64,000 nt of DNA, taken from NCBI GenBank assembly GCA_963576735.1, contig OY755174.1:8060001-8124000 (forward strand). The letters are read 5' to 3'. A program made the translations under genes and the position numbers. Positions 55,531-64,000 of this stretch are shown here, in pieces. The stretch's first letter is position 1, and every line of letters starts with the position of its first letter. The DNA comes from Bedellia somnulentella. Taxonomy: Eukaryota > Arthropoda > Insecta > Lepidoptera > Bedelliidae. Under the pieces are notes generated by a model. The model was not told the origin of the DNA and did not search any database. It saw nothing but the letters and a program-made list of their open reading frames with translations.

Positions 55531-55984
55531 TTTAATGTTTCCGATGCGTATATAAGATGTTCCAATAAGTATCATATCAATAGTCGACTTCGAATTTCAT
55601 TTAAGCATTAAATGGTCATATTCAAATTAAATATTTCTAGCTGATTTTTGTGCGTCCGTTCACTCTTAAATCTTTCTTGCACACTGAATACTTGCGTATA
55701 CCTTCAATACACTGCATGCACATTCCCACCTCCGTCCGAATGTACATTTATATCAAGTCCGTATAATGCTCTGCATATATCATTGTGATTATAATGACTA
55801 AATTACATCCATCTACTATTGAATTCAGATTGCTTCCGAATACTGTTTTTGAATAACTGAATCCAGATTACAAACCAAGAGGCTTCCACCTAAATTAAGG
55901 ATTATGATGACTCCAGGAACAGATAATAAATAATTAATAATGAGTACACAATAGTGACAATACCTTTGAAAATCTTAAAAAGCA
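55531..55984. other. AT-rich DNA, no recognised feature
   Basis: No coding, RNA or repeat signal was recognised. Confidence 0.4.
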
Positions 55985-55987
55985 ATA

Positions 55988-56185
55988 TAACCATGATAGC
56001 TCAGTGGGTAGAACACCGTTATCGTGCAAACGACTAAGGTTGAAATCCCAGATCGGGCCTAAACGAATTGTCACGGGTGTTTTCTTAATCTTAAGACAAT
56101 ATATGTGGTTTATTTCTCGTTCGTGATGTTCAGAAGTTTTAGTACCTCTTATTACACCCTCGGGGACATACACAATTTTGTCAAT
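55988..56185 (+). mobile_element. SINE-A, internally deleted
   Basis: The head is good (CATGATAGCTCAGTGGGTAG; GGTTGAAATCCCAGATCGGG). It jumps from ATATGTGGTTTATTTCTCGT to GTGATGTTCAGAAGTTTTAG and ends CTCTTATTACACCCTCGGGG. The body between is lost. Confidence 0.75.
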
Positions 56186-56189
56186 TGAC

Positions 56190-56525
56190 AATTTTGTCTT
56201 AAGAAAATGAATCATAATCATAATTCAATAATGGTTGATGTAGCTCTTTCCAAGCATGTAACATTTATTAATTAAATGTTGTTTTAATTTGGTTTTGAAC
56301 GATCGACGTCGGACATTGAATTTATGTTATCACCACCCTACACCCCACATCAAAAATCCTTCGTGATGCACTGCCCCGCTGTCTGCCTTTTCGATCAAGA
56401 CCTTAACCATCAAAATAGGTTAAGCAGTTGCTGAGTTTTACGAACAAAATGTCCGATTAAATATAAAAGAGGATTCGTTGGGAATACTATTATAAATATT
56501 AACAGGACAGGTTAGTTTGTACGTA
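56190..56525. other. AT-rich DNA, no recognised feature
   Basis: Nothing recognisable before the minisatellite. Confidence 0.4.
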
Positions 56526-56527
56526 TA

Positions 56528-57440
56528 AACAAGTAAGCTCAGAGGCACGGGCTGGTGTGAAGTCCGGGGTTTGCACAGGTAAGTACTTATTATCAGGTTA
56601 GCTCAGGCATGGGCTGATATGAACAGGTAAGTCCGGAGTTGGACAGGTAAGTACGTATTATCAGGTAAGCTCAGGCATGGGCTGGTATGAACAGGTAAGT
56701 CCGGAGTTGGACAGGTAAGTACGTATTATCAGGTAAGCTCAGGCATGGGCTGGTATGAACAGGTAAGTCCGGAGTTGGACAGGTAAGTACGTATTATCAG
56801 GTAAGCTCAGGCATGGGCTGGTATGAACAGGTAAGTCCGGAGTTGGACAGGTAAGTACGTATTATCAGGTAAGCTCAGGCATGGGCTGGTATGAACAGGT
56901 AAGTCCGGAGTTGGACAGGTAAGTACGTATTATCAGGTAAGCTCAGGCATGGGCTGGTATGAACAGGTAAGTCCGGAGTTGGACAGGTAAGTACGTATTA
57001 TCAGGTAAGCTCAGGCATGGGCTGGTATGAACAGGTAAGTCCGGAGTTGGACAGGTAAGTACGTATTATCAGGTAAGCTCAGGCATGGGCTGGTATGAAC
57101 AGGTAAGTCCGGAGTTGGACAGGTAAGTACGTATTATCAGGTAAGCTCAGGCATGGGCTGGTATGAACAGGTAAGTCCGGAGTTGGACAGGTAAGTTTGT
57201 ACGTATTATCACGTAAGCTCAGGCATGGGCTGGTATGAACAGGTAAGTCCGGAGTTGGACAAGTAAGTACGTATTATCAGGTAAGCTCAGAAGCAAGGGC
57301 TGGTATGAATAGGTAAGTCCGGAGTTGAACAGGTAAGTACGTATTATAAGGCAAGCTCAGAGGCAAGGGCTGGTATGAACAGGTAAGTATGTATTAACAG
57401 GTAAACTCTTCTTAGATGCACGGGCTAGAGTGAACATGTA
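56528..57440 (+). repeat. 68-bp minisatellite, about 13 units, rich in CAGGTAAG
   Basis: Units begin AGGTAAGCTCAGGCATGGGC and repeat every 68 bp (anchors at about 56610, 56678, 56746, 56814, 56882, 56950, 57018, 57086 and 57154). The central units look identical and the edge units are diverged (72, 72 and 69 bp spacing on the right). Within a unit three sub-blocks of 30, 20 and 18 bp each begin AGGTAAG after C. Since 68 is not a multiple of 3, it is not a coding repeat. Confidence 0.95.
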
Positions 57441-57589
57441 GGTTTAAAGGCAGAAAGAGGAAGTTTCATGATACGTATAATCTAATAATGTAGTCATTTA
57501 AATTAAATACATAAAATAAATAAAATTATGTAGTCGAACATACGGAATAAAAGGCGTATTGTAATTTAAAATAATCATAGTTTTATTAC

Positions 57590-58140
57590 TAATTTTACAA
57601 AAAAATTGTAACTAAACATAGGTTTTCAATCAACAAATTAACGCAATTTAAATTGATATAACCATAAACATAAATTTGCTCTGTCATGCCTAGTAACGAA
57701 ATAGACTAAATTATGAACAGCAATCAGTCTTCATTACAATGGAATATGCATTTTTTATAATACAAGTAAAATAAATCAGTAGCGGATTTATCAACCCAAT
57801 GCAATGTTGATCTTGTTTTACATATCAACAAGAAATGTAAACTCCCTCGACAACCTGAACGACGTCTGCAAATTACTTTTGTTTAAAATTTTGTGAAAAA
57901 ATGGATATCTAAACATAAAAATAAGAAAAAAAACTTAATTGTGAACGTCACTCATTATTAAAATTTTGTTAAAAAAAAGGGTAACTATACATAGATATTT
58001 TTTTTTACAATTTTAGCTTTTCTTAATAATTAAACATAAATGGGCTCTGCCTTTATCTAATAATAAAATAAACTTAATTTTGAACGTCAATCAGTCTTCA
58101 ATAAAATTGAACATGTATTTTTTTATTAAAATAAAAATTA
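57590..58140 (+). repeat. Diverged direct repeats in AT-rich DNA
   Basis: A block with GTAACTAAACATAGG, AACATAAATTTGCTCTG and CAATCAGTCTTCATTA (57598-57765) recurs at 57968-58130 as GTAACTATACATAGA, AACATAAATGGGCTCTG and CAATCAGTCTTCAATA. A shorter relative lies near 57885-57950. Origin unknown. Confidence 0.5.
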
Positions 58141-58957
58141 TTAAGTGGCTACAATGACCAGTCTCATGATTCTGAGGTGCTGTTGGATATATCTTCAGTA
58201 GTTATCAACTCGATAAACGGACAACCCTCTTAATTCTTTATTTAGTCCTTTGTTTAAAAATGGTTCTAAAGGCATATGCTTATATAATTGCAGTAATGTC
58301 AGTAAAATCGATTTTAAACAAAGTTTAATTAATGCTAAACATCAGATAAAGTTATGAAATAAATTATACTAAGATTCATTTAAGAAAAAGCAGCTGAAAC
58401 GGACCTAAAAACCAGGGTATTAATAAAATCAATTCAAACATAATTAAGTATCATAATCATTGGTATGCATTAACAAATTAAACATATTTGAAACAAAACA
58501 TACGATTTTTAAATTTTTGTAATAATAATATTATATTATTATAAATATAAAGTTAATATTTTGTACGAATACCTTTATTTTTTGATGATATTGATATGAC
58601 ATGAATAAAATATATGTTGTTGATTAGTTCATGGTGTTAAAATTTGATGTTTAACATTTTAATAATTTGTTGAAAAATATGATGAAAAAAATTGAATTGG
58701 AACATGCTTTGTTTTCATAAAAACCGTATAGGCTCCACTGGCATAACATACATGTGAACTCATTATGTGTCTATATACGCGTAGCTTTAAGATCTGTAAC
58801 TTTGATGTTTAACATTTCATTTAAACATTATAGTTATTCAATAAAACTAAATAAACTACTTTTATACTGCGCGCGCGTTTTTTCCGTCCCTGTCACTCTC
58901 AGTAAATTTGACGTTAGAGTGAGCGCAATAGCTGTAAAATGCGGGGAGGCCCTTAAG
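58141..58957. other. AT-rich DNA, no recognised feature
   Basis: A GCGCGCGCG run (58869) and GCGGGGAGGCCC (58940) are small G+C islands just downstream of the recombinase gene. No coding unit was seen. Confidence 0.35.
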
Positions 58958-59000
58958 TTAATCTACATGTTGTTCTTTTAGTTTCTCACATTCGTTTCTT

Positions 59001-59653
59001 TTAGGCGGTTGGTGATTTTTTTATGTGATGTTTAAAGTATTTTGTAACTACGTCTTTTTGTTCCTTTGTCCAAGGTACGAACGTTCTTTTTGTTCCTTTT
59101 CGTATTTTTTTATCGTTACTTAATTGAGACACGGGTTCATTAATAATTTGTTGAGAATAATTTTGCATACCAGATGGTCCAGCCTGAGATAAGTCATCTG
59201 AATTACAGGATGTTTGTACATAACCAGAATTAACATCTAAAGTAGGTTCGGGATCATAGTCTATAATTTGGTTGTTATCTACGGCCTCTTCAATTAGCTC
59301 CTCATTCATATCTAAATCAATATCTTCCAGAGATTTTCCTTTGTAAGCGTCTGCGTTTCCATCTTCCATAAGAATAAGAGGCTTTAATATCTTTGCAGTT
59401 TGGTAGACGTCATCCGATAACCTGTAAGACTTTTTGTGTACTTCATTAGTATGGCCCATGAATGTAGCCAGCTGCTCTTTATCATTTTCTGACATGCTAA
59501 AAATTTGTGATAAAGTAGCTAAATGTTTTCTTAGTCTTGTAGAGGATATTGCTGTTATTATAATAAGATAAATCATGTTATAACTATCATTTCAGTAGTA
59601 AAAAGTAAATACTTACGGTTTACCAATTTAAGAATCCTTGCACTTCTTTTCAT
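59001..59653 (-). CDS. Crypton-like tyrosine recombinase, C-terminal part, likely decaying
   Basis: The main minus-strand frame runs from 59551 to TAA at 59001. Its start resembles the C-terminal catalytic part of tyrosine recombinases: SSTRLRKHLAT (compare LRHSFAT in XerD), then FMGHT and VHKKSYRL. This supplies the second-box Arg, the His and the Tyr nucleophile in the right order and spacing (R16, H42, Y51 counted from the first ATG of the frame). An acidic linker follows (LEDIDLDMNEELIEEAVD), then a basic end FVPWTKEQKDVVTKYFKHHI. I have seen this arrangement in Crypton-derived proteins. A 37-nt upstream exon is possible: ATG at 59653, CC then donor GTAAGT at 59616, intron 59552-59616 (65 bp), acceptor ATAACAG; the phases fit. 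The stop at 59001 is probably a one-base frameshift, because the next frame continues with a charged KRNECEKLKEQ tract to 58958. The N-terminal domain and first catalytic Arg are not in view. Confidence 0.6.
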
Positions 59654-59814
59654 TGTGATTCTTATATGTTAATTATAAATCATCAACTTTATAATAATAA
59701 ACTAAATAAATATATATTTTTTTCCGCTTATATACTTTACACAAATTATTCACTGTGGTGACAAGCTTGCATCACGGCCGGCATATGTTTGTTTGATGAT
59801 GAAACTTTAATAAA

Positions 59815-59880
59815 CTTCCGCACGCGAGCTCGCTAAGCCCCGCCGCCCCGCGTCCCGCGCTAACCGTCCTTCGTGAATCC
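59815..59880 (-). promoter_or_regulatory. G+C-rich, CpG-rich block upstream of the recombinase
   Basis: CGCACGCGAGCTCGCTAAGC, CCCGCCGCCCCGCGTCCCGC and GCTAACCGTCC form the most CpG-rich 65 bp in the window. They lie about 165 bp upstream of the proposed ATG on the minus strand. Read on that strand it contains GGGGCGGCGGGG, a GC-box-like word. A promoter role is inferred from position and composition only. Confidence 0.3.
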
Positions 59881-60199
59881 CAAGGATACTTAACTGTCCT
59901 AGTGCTCGTTTAAGTATTTTTAAGAGACGCAAGATTGGCGCGACGAAAACATGATAAAAACTTTACAAATTAAGTATATTTGATGGACACAATACGATCG
60001 GTGAACTGAACTCAAAATATACGTGGTAAAATATACGCTGAACACTAGTGCCCTCCAAATTCGAGTTGGACGATGGCGGAACTACATTATACGCTAAAAG
60101 GCATTCTAGTGATAAAATTACGTCTACGGCGATTTTTTGCCATTGCATTCTAATCATCATAAGGGACCCTTGGGCTGAAAATGGGGGTCGGTTAATCTT

Positions 60200-60287
60200 G
60201 CGTCCGTATTCAGGACGCAGAAAGTCAGTCGGACGCAGCATCATCGGCAAATAACGCCATGTAGGACGCAATATGTCCTTCAAGATG

Positions 60288-60323
<36 letters not shown>

Positions 60324-60345
60324 CTCCTTGTTAAAAAAAATGTTA
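60200..60345 (-). repeat. Repeat E, copy 2
   Basis: In reverse it reads AAGGAGTACTTATATG, a TA run, ACATCTTGAAGGAC and GCGTCC words. A GCGTCC/GGACGC hairpin (loop GTATTCA) sits at about 60201-60219. Confidence 0.55.
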
Positions 60346-61655
60346 CGTACAACTAACAAAGAGAAATGAAATCCCACCAAAATCATTTTCATGTAAAATG
60401 TTGCCAAGACGAGCCCATATGACTCGCACTGTCAAAAAGTTATCAGATAATAGCTGAAAATTATCTTTGTCTTTGTTTAATCTGTACAATTTTAAATAAC
60501 CTATCTTAAAATATTCACATTTAATTAAATATCTTGATCAATAAATCTGAGAGCAACACGATAAAAAATCTACTAAACAGGACGATATGTAAATGTTTAA
60601 TATCATTCTCTGGATATTTTTTATTTTAAAAAACATTATGATTACGGTCTGTATCCGAACAAAGGATAAGTAATCTTACCAAATGAAATGAAAACATTCA
60701 AATGTAAATCCAAATGAGAAAAGTTTTAGTTCCCACTGCATTCGTATGATAACGATAGATTTATGATAAGTACTTTCAACCAAATACGTGATTTCAATTC
60801 ATGGCTCAGTGTTTCAAATAAAATTGAACCAGAAATTTATGTTCGCGGTAAAAGACTAACGTAGCATATATAAATTTTGCGCTATCTAGACTTATGACTG
60901 AAAATTATTGCAAGATAAAGATCTGGCACTCCAATAAACTTAGTTCGGTGGTCTCAATTACTTTAGAAACCAACTTTAATAAATTAAAGTTAGCAAAGAC
61001 ATGCAGAGAAGTTTGAACGAGGGAAACTAGTTATAAATAGAACGCCAAACTTCCAAATTGAAACCGGGCTTGGTAAACAATAACTTATTTTAGGAAAATC
61101 ACAAGATGTTCGACCTTCCTGTTAAAGCTGGTTCGTGATGAAAACGCTTTGAGTCGCGTGTGACTTTCGAGTACTTACAAACTTTTTGATGCTATACAAT
61201 GGTCTGTAATATTTCAACTCAACAAAACCAACACAAACAATAAATAAAAATAGAACGAAACGTGTTTTATGTTCTTAAAAAACCTATATTTGCATTATTA
61301 CGTAGGTTTATTTAGTTTTTTATACTTCGTTTTGACTTTCAGAAGGTAATATTTACGAGTATGCTCATATCATAATATGGATTGACAATCCACACATACA
61401 AATGATATGTTTGCAAATATCAACATCAGTAATTCACAACCTTAATTAATATATAAAACTTAATAAATACTATAAATGTAAAATTTTGTTAAATTCATCG
61501 CTCTCGCAGAACGGTATCGTGCTTAAAAACTGGCACCATTTACTCTCTGAGTGGCCAAACTAATTCTTTGGCTGAGGTAGCAGCCAGCCCTAGGATCACC
61601 ACTGACTTCCACTAGGCGGGCTGAGATATTTTTTTAAGACAAAGTTGACAAAGAT
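60346..61655. other. AT-rich DNA, no recognised feature
   Basis: A G+C-richer phrase at 61548-61622 (GGCTGAGGTAGCAGCCAGCC, ACTTCCACTAGGCGGGCTGA) may be a retroelement remnant, but the family is not recognised. Confidence 0.35.
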
Positions 61656-61659
61656 AATT

Positions 61660-61870
61660 AACATACATACAAACTCAAGGCTGTAAAGCAAAAAAAGAGG
61701 TATCCAGGCACTTTGAAAAGTTAAGTGTTAAAAAAAATAAGATAAAGGATGTTGGTGATGAGTATCTAACCGCAGCGCCCAAAAATCATTTAGAAGTCCC
61801 AATTCCCTAAAAGTCATCACTTATGAAACTCTCATCAGTGGGAAGTAACTGGTTAGTGCTATTGTATTTA
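61660..61870 (-). mobile_element. SINE-B, old diverged copy
   Basis: CATACATACAAACTCAAGGC, ATGTTGGTGATGAGTATCTA, CGCAGCGCCCAAAAATCATT and GGGAAGTAACTGGTTAGTGC keep SINE-B order in reverse. Confidence 0.7.
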
Positions 61871-61929
61871 TTAGGTATTATTATTTTCTTATAATTGTCC
61901 ATTACATTCTAAGATTAGATTTAAGTTAT

Positions 61930-62180
61930 AAACATGTAGTGCCGGCTTAGAATTGTACTGCCCCTTTCTACCCTAGGGAATCGTAAGAGGCGACTAAGGG
62001 TATGGGGTTTTTTAAAAGTGGCTTTTGGGCGATACTGTTGGAGTCCCATCACCAAAGATACTTTAGATACTTTATTTCTACCATCTTGTCCCCTACCAAC
62101 TTCCAAATGTAGCTGAGGAGTTTCAAGGTCTGAAGCTATGGCCACCCCTTTTTGGGATTTATGTCCGTGAGTATATTACG
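61930..62180 (+). mobile_element. SINE-B, full length
   Basis: It begins ACATGTAGTGCCGGCTTAG and ends GTCCGTGAGTATATTACGTA. It has a small tandem duplication in the core (ATACTTTAGATACTTTA). It lies tail to tail in outline with the copy at 61660. Confidence 0.85.
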
Positions 62181-62184
62181 TATA

Positions 62185-63177
62185 TTAGTGAGATGTACGT
62201 AGTATAATTTAAACTTGAATAACTTATTGTTTTCTGGTTATTTTTTATTGTGTTTAATTAACTGTATTTTCCTGTGTATTCTTTCCCTTGAACGGGCCAG
62301 ATTTTGTCGAAAATCATTTCATGATCAGTTATCTTCCAATGCACTATGGGCGCTACTATCGAGCAACCCACGCTTTTTCACAATTTCACCTTATATTAGG
62401 ACTTATTATTTACTTTTTAGTCAAATGTGCTCCAAAAGCAATTTACCAGTATGTATTGATTTCGATTTACCAGTTTTCTTCTATTTCACAATAGATACAC
62501 TCGTTTATAGCTACAAAAAATATACTTATCAATAGATAAACGACAACTTTTTTAAATATTTTTACTCGGTAAATATGCAAAAACCGGTATTTTATGACCC
62601 GACACTATCCAATGGCTATTACTCCAGTTGTCCAGGCCGAATAACATTGAAATCACAAATAAAACAGACCAACCGCCTGAGGGCTGCGAGTAGTACCGAG
62701 CTCGACAGCTTTCGCTTCACAACCGAACCTTGCTATATTTTATTTTTGTGTATTGAGAGCACATAGAGAAGGGATAAAATTATTTCTTAATAAGATTTGT
62801 ATAGAATATGTATGTATGTTCCATAGGATAGTACAGGCATGATTAAAGTAAGTGATGTAAGAGTTTGAGTGTTAGCAAAAGTCATATATTTAGCTGTGAA
62901 GTTGTTTCTTTTTTTTTATTCTTTTTTATTTAAGTGTTTCGTTTATTATTTCTATAAGTGACAAAAATAATGAACAGAATATCACTGCACTGAGATATTA
63001 ATTAATAAGTGCTTCGATATTTAGTTAATTGTGGAGACATGTTGCCAATTATGATTTTATTAAGAAAAAGTTCTTAGTTTTATCAATTTACAATCCTTTT
63101 GAAGTTTTAAAAGTGGCTGTTACTAAATTAATACTTATCTACTAATCGGATTTTGAAGTTTGGATTATCGTTTGATT
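62185..63177. other. AT-rich DNA, no recognised feature
   Basis: A 106-codon frame at 62215-62535 overlaps another in a different phase, without motifs. Nothing else was recognised. Confidence 0.4.
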
Positions 63178-63188
63178 TGTTTTAATAT

Positions 63189-63333
63189 ACGTGAGTACAC
63201 TGTCCATGCAAAACGTGGGTACTCTGAACACCAGGTGATAAAGTCACGTGATGTTCAGAAGTATTAGTACCTCTGCCAACCCCTTCGGGGATATTCGGCG
63301 TGAACGTTTATGTTATGTTATGTTATGTTATGT
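63189..63333 (+). mobile_element. SINE-A, 145-bp 5'-truncated copy, 11-bp TSD
   Basis: TGTTTTAATAT at 63178-63188 and 63334-63344 flanks ACGTGAGTACACTGTCCATG through CTCTGCCAACCCCTTCGGGG, CGGCGTGAACG and five TTATG units. Confidence 0.92.
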
Positions 63334-63344
63334 TGTTTTAATAT

Positions 63345-63780
63345 CCCTGGTGACACTGGATACAACAAAACCAGAAAAAACAGGCTAGCCTTTAACAGAA
63401 CTTATAAATGTGAGCTTAAGAAGATATAGTACCTTTTAAGATACGAAGCAGCGAGAAACATATCTATTCAAGGTTACCAACGCGTTTTAAATTCACATCA
63501 GAGCCAAAACTAACATTAGGAACAAATGAAGCTCTGCAGAGAATCTTCCAGAACAAAACATTATGGATGCTAATGCACACATGAAGTTAGTGTAAGTCCT
63601 GTTTCTGTCTTCATAATTACCGGCAGGGTCGTATACTGTGTGACTGCAGCCAAGTGTGCATTTAATGCGTCTAATGAAACTACAAGTATTTTCTAAAAAC
63701 TAAACTGTTTTTAAGCTAAACACAATGAAATATCTATTATTGAATCATCTTTCAATACATATTTTTTATTTATGTAAAAT
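63345..63780. other. AT-rich DNA, no recognised feature
   Basis: No gene or repeat was recognised. Confidence 0.4.
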
Positions 63781-63784
63781 GATG

Positions 63785-64000
63785 TGTAATGTTGGTTTCG
63801 AATAGCACTGCCCCATTACGTAATCATAATGTAATCGCATTAGGTTCTACCTGTAAAGCTTATGTTTCTAAAGTTCAATAATTAAATTTCCGCCAGTGGG
63901 TGTTTGTTAGAGGCGACTAAGGGTATTAGAGGCTTTTTGGTGATTTGTGGTTGATTTGGTTGGAGACACATCTGCAACAACCTTGGGTTTTTATATATTT
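63785..64000 (+). mobile_element. SINE-B, interrupted and cut by the window end
   Basis: The head (GTAATGTTGGTTTCGAATAG, CACTGCCCCATT) is separated by about 80 bp of unrelated sequence from GTGGGTGTTTGTTAGAGGCG, ACTAAGGGTATTAGAGG and the core. The 3' end lies beyond the window. Confidence 0.75.

Noticed and set aside
55336..55611. ORF with YIYIYI repeats
   Set aside because: Translation of a TA microsatellite.
56528..57440. CRISPR array or coding repeat
   Set aside because: There is no spacer/repeat alternation, and the 68-bp unit is contiguous and not a multiple of 3.
57590..58140. LTR pair of a retrotransposon
   Set aside because: The repeats lack TG/CA ends, a primer-binding site, and any gag or pol between them.

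Overview
The window looks like AT-rich, gene-poor DNA from a moth or butterfly (Lepidoptera). The evidence is its repeats: an RTE-clade LINE with a TATG-type tail, two SINE families ending like that LINE, Helitron-type termini ending in CTAG, the lepidopteran repeat that starts GGGTTCCGTA and ends CTTGGCCGGTTTTT, and a short TTAGG (insect telomere-type) array. I see no intact conserved host gene. It reads as intergenic DNA or the inside of a very large intron. Nearly all short open frames are chance frames or pieces of mobile elements.

Family names used here are local labels. RTE is the LINE. SINE-A has a tRNA-like head, is about 385 bp and ends in TTATG repeats. SINE-B is about 245 bp and begins GCTGTGTAGTGTCGGC. 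SINE-C has another tRNA-like head and an AT-rich body. The best LINE copy (45784-49434) has a perfect 9-bp target-site duplication (TSD). That fixes both of its ends and shows that SINE-B shares both termini with it. LINE, SINE-A and SINE-B also share a roughly 35-nt 3' domain: CTCTG(C/G)C, a CCCC/GGG mini-hairpin, G(G/C)CGTGA, then TATG or TTATG repeats. The simplest reading is one LINE machinery serving two SINE families.

Layout. 1-10.5 kb: decayed LINE and SINE pieces, a candidate 493-bp MITE, a possible terminal exon at 4.5 kb and a tRNA-derived SINE at 7.4 kb. 10.5-13.4 kb: a 1157-bp Mutator-like element with a 9-bp TSD, then SINE-B, SINE-A and a Helitron-like copy. 13.6-26.5 kb: many SINE copies, a promoter-like block with a possible first exon at 14.0-14.3 kb, more Helitron-like copies, and SINE-C copies with a nested SINE-B. 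26.7-36 kb: one small unrecognised ORF and scattered SINEs. 37.2-40.1 kb: a nest of LINE tail, dead mariner and fold-back SINE-C, followed by an 842-bp LINE copy and a SINE-A. 42.1-42.6 kb: a Helitron end and a MITE carrying TTAGG repeats. 45-49.4 kb: LINE and SINE copies, including the full-length LINE carrying a SINE-A. 50-54.4 kb: SINE-B copies, a 51-bp LINE insertion and a fold-back element. 56.5-57.4 kb: a 68-bp minisatellite with three splice-donor-like motifs per unit. 59.0-59.9 kb: a minus-strand gene fragment encoding the C-terminal part of a Crypton-like tyrosine recombinase, near a GC-rich block. 60-64 kb: more SINE copies and AT-rich DNA.

The candidate coding pieces do not form a pathway. 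What works together is the LINE/SINE set. The insertion order can be read in several places from nested copies and TSDs.
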